Assembly: GCA_024403455.1 (NCBI GenBank)
Contig: JAKSRR010000008.1
Coordinates: 1-64,000, forward strand
Source: Lachnospiraceae bacterium
Lineage (GTDB): Bacteria; Bacillota; Clostridia; Lachnospirales; Lachnospiraceae
DNA length: 64,000 nt
Reading direction: 5' to 3'
Shown here: positions 45,815-54,795 of the stretch, piece by piece
Layout: each line of letters opens with the position of its first letter
Position numbering within the stretch: the stretch's first letter is position 1
Program-made: the position numbers and the translations under genes
The notes under the pieces: model-generated
Database searches by the model: none
The model's input: the letters and a program-made list of their open reading frames with translations, nothing else
Told to the model about the DNA's origin: nothing

Positions 45815-46714
45815 TTAGTCTCCCTGGGTTGCTGGATTGACGTGCACCATGATGTGTTTTACTTCTGGAAATTTGGTTTCTATTTCATCATGTACATTTT
45901 CGGCAATCTGATGTGCCTCATTCAGTGTAAGGTCGCCGCGAAGAGCGATTTCCATATCTACATAAATTTTAGGGCCAAACATTCTGGTTTTTAAGGAATC
46001 AACGCTTATAACTCCCTTAACATTTAGTGCCGTATTCTTGATGGCTTTATATTCTTCCTCATCACAGGATTTATCCACCATCTTATTGACTGCATCAGCA
46101 AAGATTTCTAGGGCGGCTTTCAAAATAAAAATGCAGATTACTACGGAGGCAAGCGGATCTAGGATTGGATAGCCGAGACGCGCTCCTAGTATACCAACAA
46201 GTGCACCAATGGACGAGAAAGCGTCGCTTCGATGATGCCATGCATCAGCCCTAAGTGCTGTGGAATTAATCTTCTTGGCTGCCCGAATGGTAATCTGATA
46301 CATACCTTCTTTTACCAGAATAGAGACGATGGCTGCTACTAGCGCAAGCACACCAGGCACTTTTAAATCCTGCGTTTCCCCCTGCAGGATGATCCGCATT
46401 CCTTTATACCCAATGCCTACGCCCACACCAGCTAACAGTACGGCCAAAAGAATGCTAGCAACACATTCCAATCTCTCGTGCCCATAAGGGTGCTCTTCAT
46501 CAGCTTCTTTTCCAGAAATGCGAAGTCCAATCATAACCACAATTGTGCTGAACACATCCGATGCAGAGTGCACTGCATCAGAAACCATAGCACCAGAATG
46601 TGCTAATAATCCTGCTAAAGTTTTGAAAATTGTAAGAACTGCATTGGATAATAAAGATAAAACAGATACTTTGTTCGCGATACGGAAATATTCTTCCTGA
46701 TTTTTACCTTGCAT
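45815..46714 (-). CDS. cation diffusion facilitator, probable Co/Ni efflux
   Basis: 299 residues with six membrane segments and a cytoplasmic C-terminal domain. The metal sites of the CDF family are present: HSGAMVSDAVHSASD (second segment pattern HxxxD..HxxxD) and DAWHHRSDAFSS (HxxxD of the fifth). The C-terminal domain ends in HIMVHVNPA. CDF proteins exchange a divalent metal for protons across the membrane. A NiCo riboswitch in the leader points to cobalt or nickel as the inducing metal. It is monocistronic. Confidence 0.93.
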   Translation of the reverse strand: MQGKNQEEYFRIANKVSVLSLLSNAVLTIFKTLAGLLAHSGAMVSDAVHSASDVFSTIVVMIGLRISGKEADEEHPYGHERLECVASILLAVLLAGVGVGIGYKGMRIILQGETQDLKVPGVLALVAAIVSILVKEGMYQITIRAAKKINSTALRADAWHHRSDAFSSIGALVGILGARLGYPILDPLASVVICIFILKAALEIFADAVNKMVDKSCDEEEYKAIKNTALNVKGVISVDSLKTRMFGPKIYVDMEIALRGDLTLNEAHQIAENVHDEIETKFPEVKHIMVHVNPATQGD

Positions 46715-46740
46715 AGTGCACCTCCTATACGGTCTGCTTT

Positions 46741-46820
46741 TCTGGGGTAGGTAGTCTTACTGTCCTGCATAATTGCTGCCCTAAGGCCCGGCTTCCCGTA
46801 GTGGTGCCTGTTCAGTTATC
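46741..46820 (-). promoter_or_regulatory. NiCo (czcD) riboswitch
   Basis: The minus-strand leader of the CDF gene contains, in order, ACTGAACAGG, AGCCGGGC, GGGCAGC and GCAGGACAGT. These are the conserved junction segments of the czcD/NiCo aptamer. They are joined by short helices: GCC/GGGC for P3 and GCA-AUUA-UGC for P4. P1 (ACUG/CAGU) and P2 look weak. An extended -10 (46824-46829) ends just before the aptamer. The known class binds Co(II) or Ni(II) and turns efflux genes on. The ribosome site AGGAGG (46721-46726) lies 15 nt past the aptamer and its GGUGC could pair with the aptamer's GCACC, suggesting control of translation. Confidence 0.8.
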
Positions 46821-46823
46821 GAT

Positions 46824-46829
46824 ATTATA
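46824..46829 (-). promoter_or_regulatory. extended -10 box of the riboswitch leader
   Basis: Minus-strand TGTTATAAT. Transcription from here would begin at about 46817, the first paired base of the aptamer. No clear -35 box is seen. Confidence 0.55.
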
Positions 46830-46852
46830 ACAAATAAAAGCGGATAATGTTT

Positions 46853-47518
46853 TTATTTTTCAAATGTCTGAAGTTCTTTTACAAATGCCTTTGTATTTGC
46901 CTTTGCATCCCCTAGGAAGATGGCGCTGCCTGCAACAATAACATTGGCTCCTGCTTTTAACGGTGTTTCCACATTATCTAATTTCACACCACCGTCCACT
47001 TCAATCAATAGTTCATCTAATTTGTGGGTCTTGGCATGCGCCGCAACCTTCTCGATTTTCTCCGTGCATTTAGAAAGATAGCTCTGTCCACCGAAGCCAG
47101 GCTGCACAGTCATGATGACTGCCATATCTATCTTGTGTAAATACGGCAATAACTCTTCTACAGGCGTTGCTGGATTAATTGCAAGACCAACCTTTGCCGT
47201 GGTGTTATGCATTCTAGCCAAAATTGCATCTGGATCCTTTAACGTCTCTAAGTGCACAGTAACCATATCTGCACCAAGTTCCGCAAATTTCTCGACATAT
47301 TTCTCTGGCTCGGTAATCATTAAATGCACGTCCAAAAATAAATCCGTGCTCTTCTTAACATTCTCAAGAACCGGCATTCCGAAGGATATGGAAGGAACAA
47401 ATACTCCATCCATCACATCAAAATGCAGATAATCCGCACCACCCTTTTTTACCTGGTCAATCTGTTTTCCCAGCTGCAGAAAATCTGCTGAAAGGATGGA
47501 AGGTGCTAAATGTATCAT
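46853..47518 (-). CDS. rpe: ribulose-phosphate 3-epimerase
   Basis: 221 residues. LAPSILSADFLQLGKQI, HFDVMDGVFVP, VHLMI, TVQPGFGGQSYL and EVDGGVKLDN are the family blocks, including the metal-binding His and Asp residues. It interconverts ribulose 5-phosphate and xylulose 5-phosphate in the pentose phosphate pathway. It is the last gene of the priA-to-rpe cluster, 3 nt after rsgA. thiN, which often follows, is absent. Confidence 0.97.
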   Translation of the reverse strand: MIHLAPSILSADFLQLGKQIDQVKKGGADYLHFDVMDGVFVPSISFGMPVLENVKKSTDLFLDVHLMITEPEKYVEKFAELGADMVTVHLETLKDPDAILARMHNTTAKVGLAINPATPVEELLPYLHKIDMAVIMTVQPGFGGQSYLSKCTEKIEKVAAHAKTHKLDELLIEVDGGVKLDNVETPLKAGANVIVAGSAIFLGDAKANTKAFVKELQTFEK

Positions 47519-47521
47519 GAC

Positions 47522-48418
47522 TTATCTCCTACTATCGCTGCACTTTTTATAAAGTGCTTCATAACTTTCATATCGCATCTGTGGAATCTCCCCAGCGCCT
47601 ACAGCTTCCTTCACAACACATTTAGGCTCATGGGTATGACTACAAGGATTAAACTTACACCGTCCCTCATAAGGGTAAAACTCCGGATAATACTCCTTTA
47701 GTTCTTCCGCAGAAAGATCTTCTGCCAAATCAAAAGCAGAAAATCCCGGCGTATCAAATAGGAATGTATCCTCTGCTATTTTAAATAGCTCACTATGTCT
47801 TGTGGTATGTTTCCCTCGCTCCGTCTTTTCACTGATAGCGCCTGTTTCCATTCCCGCATCCGGAAATAGCCTGTTCGTTAAGGTCGACTTGCCTACCCCA
47901 GAAGGACCAGCAAGCACTGTCGTCTTTCCCACCAATCTTTCCCTAAGAAACGAAAAATCTGGTTCCTCTTTGGCGGCAAAGAAAAAGACCTCCGCACCAC
48001 ACTGCTCATAGCTTTTTAAAATATCTTGCACATAGGCATCATCCACCAGATCTGTTTTATTAAAACAGAGAAGGCAAGGAATGTTTTGCCTGCGCATCAT
48101 AATTAAGAAACGATCCAACAACCCGAAATTAGGCTCCGGACTAGTTAATGCAAATAATACAAGTGCCTGATCAACCCCCGCAACCTCTGGGCGAATAAGA
48201 GCATTCTTCCTAGGAAGAATCTGATCGACGAGTGCTGTCACATCCTCTTCCTGTCCCTCCACTGGCTCAATTTTCACGTAGTCTCCCACCAGCGGTTTCT
48301 TTTTATCTTTTCGAAAGATTCCTTTTGCTTTACAAGTAACGACTTCGCCATCACCCGTATCCACATAGTAGAACCCCGAAATACCTTTAATTATTCTTCC
48401 TTCGCGAAGATTCTCCAA
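47522..48418 (-). CDS. rsgA: ribosome small subunit GTPase RsgA
   Basis: 298 residues from a TTG start. The reading frame is open to an ATG at 48445 inside prkC, but AAAGGAG lies 7 nt before the TTG at 48418, just 4 nt after the prkC stop, so TTG is the likely start. The circularly permuted GTPase order is visible: NKTDLVDD (G4), GPSGVGKSTLTN (G1), then DTPGFSAF (G3). An N-terminal OB fold and a C-terminal Cys/His zinc knuckle (CKFNPCSHTHEPKC) are present. It acts in late 30S subunit maturation. Confidence 0.95.
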   Translation of the reverse strand: MENLREGRIIKGISGFYYVDTGDGEVVTCKAKGIFRKDKKKPLVGDYVKIEPVEGQEEDVTALVDQILPRKNALIRPEVAGVDQALVLFALTSPEPNFGLLDRFLIMMRRQNIPCLLCFNKTDLVDDAYVQDILKSYEQCGAEVFFFAAKEEPDFSFLRERLVGKTTVLAGPSGVGKSTLTNRLFPDAGMETGAISEKTERGKHTTRHSELFKIAEDTFLFDTPGFSAFDLAEDLSAEELKEYYPEFYPYEGRCKFNPCSHTHEPKCVVKEAVGAGEIPQMRYESYEALYKKCSDSRR

Positions 48419-48422
48419 GGGG

Positions 48423-50531
48423 TTACTCCTTTGTAAATTCCACACGAATGGTTTCTACTTTTGTTTCAGGAACGGGCTGCATTGTAACATTGCCATTCTC
48501 ATCAGGAACTTCCTTATTCTGCGTCACTGTATAAGTAATCGCTACATTTCCAGCAGCATTTCCCTTAATACCACTAATGGATATCTTTACAGGGAAAGCA
48601 TCTGTATTCTCATTGAATAACTGGGTTCTTCCATCCTCACCAAGCAGGACTACATTGGCAACGCCGCCGGCATAATCTGCAGGTGCTGCTACATTATAGT
48701 TTACAGTATATAAAGCATCCTCTTTTCCAAGGCTAACCTTATAATGTACTTCCGTTCCTGGCTCAACCTTTGAGTATGCCTGCAGGCTCTGATAGCAGAT
48801 TTCACCTTCTACGCAGGTATCAGAATATTCTTCACCATCACATACAGCAACTAGTCCAAGCTCTGTTAAAGTAATCACAGCATCTTCTTCTGTCATTCCA
48901 CCGCTCAAAAGGTTGGGAACCGAAATACCGCTTCCCTGACCTGCACCATTACTGATGTAAAGCGTGATTTCAGAACCTCTTGGTACGGAATTTCCCCACT
49001 GAGGACTCATATCAACAACGGAGTCCTTACTCTTGTCTGCATCAATTTCCAGACATTTCACAGTAAATCCTAACCCCTCTAACTGTGCTACTGCTTCTGC
49101 CTTTGTCATACCCACATAGCTTTCCAAAATGGTACTATCTGCATCATAGGACTCATTGCTAGTCCCACTACCTGAAGGTGTGGTTGCCTGTGTATTCTCA
49201 CCAGACGTTTCCTGGGTTGTATTGTCTTTGTCTTTATTTCCAATAATACCTACTGCCTTTCCGACAATAAACAAAAATACTAAACCAATGACTATCGCTA
49301 TAACAACAATAAGTACAGTGGTAAGAATCTCCATCTTAGGATTGTACTCTTCGTCATTCTTTTTCTTCTTTCCATTCTTTCCAGTGTTTTTCTTAGCGGG
49401 TGCAGAACTTTTCTTCGTTCTCTCCTCTGCTGTTTTCTTGGAAGGAAGTGGCTTAATGTCCTCTTCCTCAAATGGCTCATAGCCATCTTCAATTTCGCCA
49501 TCATATTCTGTATATTCTTCAAAACCATCTGGCATATCATCCACCATACGAAGTGGAACTACTTTTCCAGTAGTGGTTCCAGCCGCTGCAATCACAGCAG
49601 AATTATCCAGGCCGTCTTTTCTAATACGACGAATTCGCTCAACATCCTCATCATCAATGTTTCTGGTCTTTCCAGAATTATCCATGGTGTCAATCTTAAC
49701 AAAGTCTTCATCAGGACTAATGAGAGAACGCTTTAAGTCTTCAATTAACTCCGGCACTACCTGATAACGTCTATCAGGACTCTTCTGGGTACATTTCATA
49801 ACAATCTGTTCCACAGAAATCGGAATCTCTGACACGTAATCCCTAGGTGTAGGCATAGGTTCCTGAATATGCTTAATGGCTACTGCAACAGTTGTATCGC
49901 CATTAAAAGGAACACGACCTGTTAACATCTCAAATAGCGTGATACCCAATGAATAAATATCACTCTTCTCATCAGAGAATCCACCTCTTACCTGTTCAGG
50001 AGAGGTATAGTGCACAGACCCCATAACATTGGATGTGATGGTGTTGGACGTTGCTGCCTTTGCTATACCAAAGTCGGTAACCTTTACCTTTCCATCCTTA
50101 CTGATAATAATATTCTGTGGTTTAATATCACGATGAATAATGTGATTATTATGTGCGGACTCAATACCATTGGCCACCTGAATGGCAATAGAAACTGCCT
50201 CTTTTACAGACAATCTTGCCTTTTTCTCAATGTAACGCTTTAAGGTAATACCCTCAACAAGCTCCATAATCATGTAGTGAGAACCATACTCTTCTCCTAC
50301 ATCGTATACATTCACAATATTCGGATGCATCAATCCAGCTGCTGCCTGTGCTTCCACGCGGAACTTGGATAAGAAATCAGCATTATCAGAAAACTCCTGT
50401 TTCAGCACCTTCACTGCAACGGGTCTGTTTAACTTACTGTCATAAGCACGATATACATCACTCATGCCGCCAGCGCCAATCTTATCCTGTATCTCATATC
50501 GATCTGCTATGATATCGCCAATCTTAATCAT
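48423..50531 (-). CDS. prkC: PASTA-domain Ser/Thr protein kinase PrkC
   Basis: 702 residues. The kinase domain at about 1-270 has GAGGMSDVY, VAVKVLKQE, HRDIKPQNII, DFGIAKA and the SPEQ segment. A Glu/Lys-rich linker leads to one membrane segment at about 410-435. Two PASTA repeats follow outside (about 465-530 and 535-600), then a beta-rich C-terminal region. PASTA domains sense peptidoglycan fragments; three repeats are more usual. The phosphatase gene prpC lies 52 nt upstream and rsgA follows. Confidence 0.96.
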   Translation of the reverse strand: MIKIGDIIADRYEIQDKIGAGGMSDVYRAYDSKLNRPVAVKVLKQEFSDNADFLSKFRVEAQAAAGLMHPNIVNVYDVGEEYGSHYMIMELVEGITLKRYIEKKARLSVKEAVSIAIQVANGIESAHNNHIIHRDIKPQNIIISKDGKVKVTDFGIAKAATSNTITSNVMGSVHYTSPEQVRGGFSDEKSDIYSLGITLFEMLTGRVPFNGDTTVAVAIKHIQEPMPTPRDYVSEIPISVEQIVMKCTQKSPDRRYQVVPELIEDLKRSLISPDEDFVKIDTMDNSGKTRNIDDEDVERIRRIRKDGLDNSAVIAAAGTTTGKVVPLRMVDDMPDGFEEYTEYDGEIEDGYEPFEEEDIKPLPSKKTAEERTKKSSAPAKKNTGKNGKKKKNDEEYNPKMEILTTVLIVVIAIVIGLVFLFIVGKAVGIIGNKDKDNTTQETSGENTQATTPSGSGTSNESYDADSTILESYVGMTKAEAVAQLEGLGFTVKCLEIDADKSKDSVVDMSPQWGNSVPRGSEITLYISNGAGQGSGISVPNLLSGGMTEEDAVITLTELGLVAVCDGEEYSDTCVEGEICYQSLQAYSKVEPGTEVHYKVSLGKEDALYTVNYNVAAPADYAGGVANVVLLGEDGRTQLFNENTDAFPVKISISGIKGNAAGNVAITYTVTQNKEVPDENGNVTMQPVPETKVETIRVEFTKE
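48426..48432 (-). promoter_or_regulatory. ribosome binding site that decides the rsgA start
   Basis: Minus-strand AAAGGAG overlaps the last codons of prkC and lies 7 nt before TTG 48418. It points to TTG rather than the upstream ATG as the rsgA start. Confidence 0.75.
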
Positions 50532-50583
50532 ACATACTCCCTGCTTTTCTGTCCGAAAAGCGTATTACTAAGTCAACTACCTT

Positions 50584-51318
50584 TTATCCCTCAAATCTGC
50601 CAAGTATCACGGTGATATTATCTCTGCCACCGTTCTTATTCGCAGCACTTATTAGCTTTCTTGCTGTGTCCTCTAGAGACTCTTTTTGCTTTATTATTTC
50701 AAGAATCTCATTGTCTTCTACCATATTGGTAAGTCCATCGGAACACATCAGTATCGTATCACCTGGATGAATATTATCTATGGTGAAGAAATCAGCATCC
50801 ACCAAATCCACCACACCAATCGCTCTGGTGATGATGTTCTTATCTGGATGGTTCCGTGCCTTCTCTCTTTCGAGGCCTCCCATCTTAATCATTTCTTCCA
50901 CTAAGGAATGATCTGTGGTAATCTGCTGTATTTCATCATTAATGAAATACATACGGGAATCACCAACATTTGCTACCAGAAGTGTTTGTCCATCAAAGGT
51001 CTCGGCTACAACCGTAGTTCCCATTCCTTTGAAGTTATCATCCGTGGTGGCCTTCTGTCTAACTTTCTCGTTGGCCCTTCTGATGGCTGCTGTAAGAACC
51101 TTTCTTGGTTCTTCCTCTTTGGAAAGGTTAATTGCTCCCACCATGGTTTCTACCGCACACTTGGAAGCATACTCGCCGGCCTTGTGTCCTCCCATTCCAT
51201 CAGCCACTATACAAAGATTTGGTAGTGGTCCGACCTGTACTTCTGAAGTAAACACGTAGTCCTGATTCTGTTGTCTGAGTCGGCCGATATCCGATAAACC
51301 GACAACACGCAGTTTCAT
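50584..51318 (-). CDS. prpC: PP2C-type protein phosphatase PrpC
   Basis: 244 residues. Metal-binding motifs of the PPM family are in order: RLRQQNQDYVF, VADGMGGHKAGEYAS, LVANVGDSRMYF, CSDGLTNMV and GGRDNITVIL. It dephosphorylates proteins phosphorylated by PrkC, encoded next. A 21-bp palindrome lies 45 nt upstream of its start. Confidence 0.96.
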   Translation of the reverse strand: MKLRVVGLSDIGRLRQQNQDYVFTSEVQVGPLPNLCIVADGMGGHKAGEYASKCAVETMVGAINLSKEEEPRKVLTAAIRRANEKVRQKATTDDNFKGMGTTVVAETFDGQTLLVANVGDSRMYFINDEIQQITTDHSLVEEMIKMGGLEREKARNHPDKNIITRAIGVVDLVDADFFTIDNIHPGDTILMCSDGLTNMVEDNEILEIIKQKESLEDTARKLISAANKNGGRDNITVILGRFEG

Positions 51319-51362
51319 AATTCTCTATATTCTTTCTGATTTCTTTCTGTTTTCATACAAAC

Positions 51363-51383
51363 GTATGACCAAATTGGTCATAC
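51363..51383. promoter_or_regulatory. perfect 21-bp palindrome upstream of prpC
   Basis: GTATGACCAA - A - TTGGTCATAC, ten-base arms with one centre base, in the 134-nt gap between rlmN and prpC. No T run follows. Symmetry and position suit a repressor operator, but no matching regulator is identified. Confidence 0.5.
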
Positions 51384-51452
51384 CCCCGAAAACAGCCTAT
51401 CACAACCTAAAATATTACCACATTCCCTGCAATAGGGCAAACAAGGGGCGTT

Positions 51453-52490
51453 TTATAATACTCCTTCTATGGCCTGCTTTCTTCGTAACTGACCACAAGC
51501 CCCATCGATATCTCGTCCCATTTCTCTTCGAATCGTAGCCTTAGCGCCCTTCTTTTTCAAGCGACTCTGAAATGCTAAAATTCTCTCTTTTTCCGGCTGC
51601 GTGAATCCTCGTTCTTTCACGGGATTTACAGGAATCAAATTCACATGTGCATGAAGTTTATAAGCGATGGATGCTAACTGATTCGCTTCCTCTTCTGTAT
51701 CATTTACACCGCCAATCAGCGCATACTCTAACGTAATCCGCCTGCCAGTCTGCTCAAAATAATAACCCATAGCCTCCTCTAGTTGTGCTAGAGAGTACTT
51801 AAAGGCTATGGGCATAATTTCTTTTCTTTTTTCATCTGTGGTTGCATGAAGGGATAATGCTAATGTAATTGGCAATCCCTCTGCTGCAAATCGTTTAATA
51901 TTCTCCACAATCCCACAGGTAGAAACCGTAATGCTGCGAGCACTTAAATGATATCCCCCTTCTTCTGTGAGACGTCTGATAAAACGAAGTAAATTGTCAT
52001 AATTATCAAAAGGTTCACCAATGCCCATCACCACAATATTATCGACTCTTTCACCGGTGATTCGCATAACCTCATAAATCTGTTCCAGCATTTCTCCCGC
52101 CTGCAAACTGCGAACCAGTCCGCCTAAGGTAGAGGCACAAAATTTACATCCCATACGGCAGCCCACCTGGGAAGAAATACAAACACTATTCCCATGCTTA
52201 TACTTCATCCATACAGTTTCAACGGTGTTACCATCTGGAAGTTCAAATAAAAACTTCTTCGTATCATCCTCTTTGGATACCTGCTCCAATAAAAGCTTTA
52301 GGGACACAAAGGAAAACTGCTGCTGCAGTTTCTGCTTCAGTTCTTTGGAGATGTTACTCATCTCCGTAATACTCCCCACTCTCTTGTTATGCATCCAGTC
52401 ATATAGCTGGGCTGCCCGGAAGGGTTTCTCGCCAATTTCTTTTAATGCATTTTTCAGTTCATCAACAGATAAAGATTTAATATCTAACAT
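51453..52490 (-). CDS. rlmN: dual-specificity RNA methyltransferase RlmN
   Basis: 345 residues. The radical SAM motif is CRMGCKFCAST near residue 110; the N-terminal helical domain is KPFRAAQLYDWMHNKRV. The catalytic Cys of the C-terminal region lies in GACGQLR. It methylates C2 of adenine 2503 in 23S rRNA and A37 of some tRNAs. It lies 6 nt after rsmB in the cluster. Confidence 0.97.
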   Translation of the reverse strand: MLDIKSLSVDELKNALKEIGEKPFRAAQLYDWMHNKRVGSITEMSNISKELKQKLQQQFSFVSLKLLLEQVSKEDDTKKFLFELPDGNTVETVWMKYKHGNSVCISSQVGCRMGCKFCASTLGGLVRSLQAGEMLEQIYEVMRITGERVDNIVVMGIGEPFDNYDNLLRFIRRLTEEGGYHLSARSITVSTCGIVENIKRFAAEGLPITLALSLHATTDEKRKEIMPIAFKYSLAQLEEAMGYYFEQTGRRITLEYALIGGVNDTEEEANQLASIAYKLHAHVNLIPVNPVKERGFTQPEKERILAFQSRLKKKGAKATIRREMGRDIDGACGQLRRKQAIEGVL

Positions 52491-52496
52491 TATTTT

Positions 52497-53864
52497 TTAC
52501 TTTTTCTCATACAAACTTATGAAAAAACCATCACAATCATGCATACCCGGTAGTAGCTGCAAATATCCCTCTGAAGCTGTCTCCGCCATAAGGCCACCAG
52601 GAAGTTTCTCTTTTATGGATACGGGAGTCATATGAAGTTCTTCGATAAGATATCTTCGATTGTCTTCGTTTTCTTCCTTTGATATGGTACAAGTACTGTA
52701 CAAAAGCCTTCCCCCCGGCTTAATATACGTGACCGCATTTTCCAGAATATCTCTCTGAAGCATTGCTAGAGTTCGAAGATCTTCCCTATCTAGTCGATAC
52801 CGAATATCATTCTTCCTTCCCATAACGCCAAGTCCGGAGCAAGGAAGATCAGCAATGACAGCATCAAATGCCTCCTTATCTTCTTCGCGAAGAGTGGTCG
52901 CATCCTGCACTTGAGGATAGACGTTATCAATCCCCAGTCGTTCCATATTTTCTCGAATCCGAACCATCTTCTGTTCCGTTAAGTCACGAGAGATAACCTT
53001 CCCTTTTGCAGAAACCAGTTCTGCAGCAAGCATACTCTTCCCTCCGGGAGAAGCACACAGATCAAGTACAGTATCTCCCTGCTCTAATCCTAGACATTGC
53101 ACAGAAAGCTGTGAACTAATATCCTGTACGGTAAACATTCCCTCGTTAAAGCCAGGTACCTTATCTAGGCCATTCACACCATCCAGAATATAAGCCCTGT
53201 CTGAATATGGATGTTTTCTGTAGGCAATCTCCTGTTTCTTCCACAAAGAAAGTAACTCATCAACATCCGTTTTTGCAAGAATTCTAACTACCAGCCCTGC
53301 CGGCTCGTTCATTCTTCCAAAAATCTTTTCTGCCGTTTCTAGGCCAAATCTTTTATGAAATAAACCAGCCAACCACACCGGAAAGGAATAAACAACCGAA
53401 AGATAATTCACTGGCTCCGTCTCTTTCTCCGGCCAAGAAATATTTTCTTTATTTCTGGAAACGTTTCGCAGCACACCATTGATAAAATTCTTCAATGACG
53501 ACAGACCTTTATTCTCCGCAATCAGAATGGCTTCATTAACCGCCGCTGCATCTGGCACAGCATCCATATACAAAATCTGATATATTGCCATACGAAGAAT
53601 ATCTTTTACCGCCGGCTTAATTTTTCCATTTTTTGTATTGGCATACTGACTAATGACATAATCTAATGTCAGCCTACGTTCCATACAGCCCTCAAAAAGC
53701 CGCTTCATAAACGCTTTGTCCTGTTCAGGAAGATAATCATATTTTGACAGCACATCTTTTAACAGATCCCCTGCCTTCACATTCTTTCCTTCCTGCTGCA
53801 TCTTTCGGAATTCTGTCAGCATCCCATAGACAATCATTCTATTTTCCGTTGGTTTCTTTGCCAT
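52497..53864 (-). CDS. rsmB: 16S rRNA m5C967 methyltransferase RsmB
   Basis: 455 residues. An N-terminal NusB-like domain at about 1-150 precedes the methyltransferase. The SAM site is LCASPGGKSMLAAEL; the two catalytic cysteines are in DLPCSGLGVMGRK and YSTCTISKEENE. It makes m5C967 in 16S rRNA. It lies 7 nt after fmt. Confidence 0.97.
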   Translation of the reverse strand: MAKKPTENRMIVYGMLTEFRKMQQEGKNVKAGDLLKDVLSKYDYLPEQDKAFMKRLFEGCMERRLTLDYVISQYANTKNGKIKPAVKDILRMAIYQILYMDAVPDAAAVNEAILIAENKGLSSLKNFINGVLRNVSRNKENISWPEKETEPVNYLSVVYSFPVWLAGLFHKRFGLETAEKIFGRMNEPAGLVVRILAKTDVDELLSLWKKQEIAYRKHPYSDRAYILDGVNGLDKVPGFNEGMFTVQDISSQLSVQCLGLEQGDTVLDLCASPGGKSMLAAELVSAKGKVISRDLTEQKMVRIRENMERLGIDNVYPQVQDATTLREEDKEAFDAVIADLPCSGLGVMGRKNDIRYRLDREDLRTLAMLQRDILENAVTYIKPGGRLLYSTCTISKEENEDNRRYLIEELHMTPVSIKEKLPGGLMAETASEGYLQLLPGMHDCDGFFISLYEKK

Positions 53865-53871
53865 GTGCTGC

Positions 53872-54795
53872 TTAACCTAACATATCTCCCGGCTTCACCT
53901 GATATCCCAGGAGAAAATCCTTTGTCTGCATTCTCTTCTTACCTTCTAGCTGTAATGACGTAATTGCAAGAGCACCATTTCCTGTCGCAACCTCAATGGC
54001 ATCCTTGGTAACCTGCAGTACAGAGCCTGGTCTTCCTTCCCCCTCTGTAACCTTTGCTTCCCAAATCTTTAATGTCTTTCCACCTAGCCTGGTATAGGCA
54101 CTAGGCCATGAATTCAAGCCACGAATCAGACAATCCAACTCTCTGGCCGATTTTCCAAAATCCAAATCTCCCATATCTTTAGTCAGCATCTTCGCATAAC
54201 TGCTTTGGCTGTCATCCTGCTTCTGGGCAGTCAGTTTCCCCTCAGCAATAAGCGGAAGTGCCTCCACAATCATCTCACTGCCTAATGCTGCCAATTTCTC
54301 AAACATACTCTCCCCAGTATCTGTGTCTTCAATGGGAATGGCACGTTTCATCAAAATATCTCCCGTATCAATTCCCTCATCCATCTGCATGATGGTAATT
54401 CCAGTTTCCTTCTCTCCTTCAATCACAGCTCTTTGAATTGGCGCACTGCCTCTATACTTAGGAAGAAGAGAACCATGAATGTTGATACATCCTAAGGGTG
54501 GCATTTCCAGTATCTCTTTCGACAAAATCTGTCCAAAAGCAGCCACAACAAAAGCATCCGCTTCGACTTTCCTAAGTTCTGCCACTGCCTCAGGTGCCTT
54601 AATACGAACAGGCTGAAATACTGGGAGATTATATTTTAGTGCTGTCTCTTTTACAGGAGACATTGCAACTTCTTTTCCTCTGCCCTTTTGACGATCCGGC
54701 TGTGTAACCACCAGTGTTACTTCATGGCCGGCCTGCACGATGGCATCTAAAGCGCCTACCGCAAAATCGGGCGTTCCCATAAATACGATTTTCAT
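53872..54795 (-). CDS. fmt: methionyl-tRNA formyltransferase
   Basis: 307 residues. The N-terminal domain has FMGTPDFAVGALDAI, the folate-binding and catalytic block NIHGSLLPKYRGSAPIQRA, and MDEGIDTGDIL. The C-terminal OB-like domain is intact. It formylates initiator Met-tRNA. Its start overlaps the def stop by one base. Confidence 0.98.
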   Translation of the reverse strand: MKIVFMGTPDFAVGALDAIVQAGHEVTLVVTQPDRQKGRGKEVAMSPVKETALKYNLPVFQPVRIKAPEAVAELRKVEADAFVVAAFGQILSKEILEMPPLGCINIHGSLLPKYRGSAPIQRAVIEGEKETGITIMQMDEGIDTGDILMKRAIPIEDTDTGESMFEKLAALGSEMIVEALPLIAEGKLTAQKQDDSQSSYAKMLTKDMGDLDFGKSARELDCLIRGLNSWPSAYTRLGGKTLKIWEAKVTEGEGRPGSVLQVTKDAIEVATGNGALAITSLQLEGKKRMQTKDFLLGYQVKPGDMLG

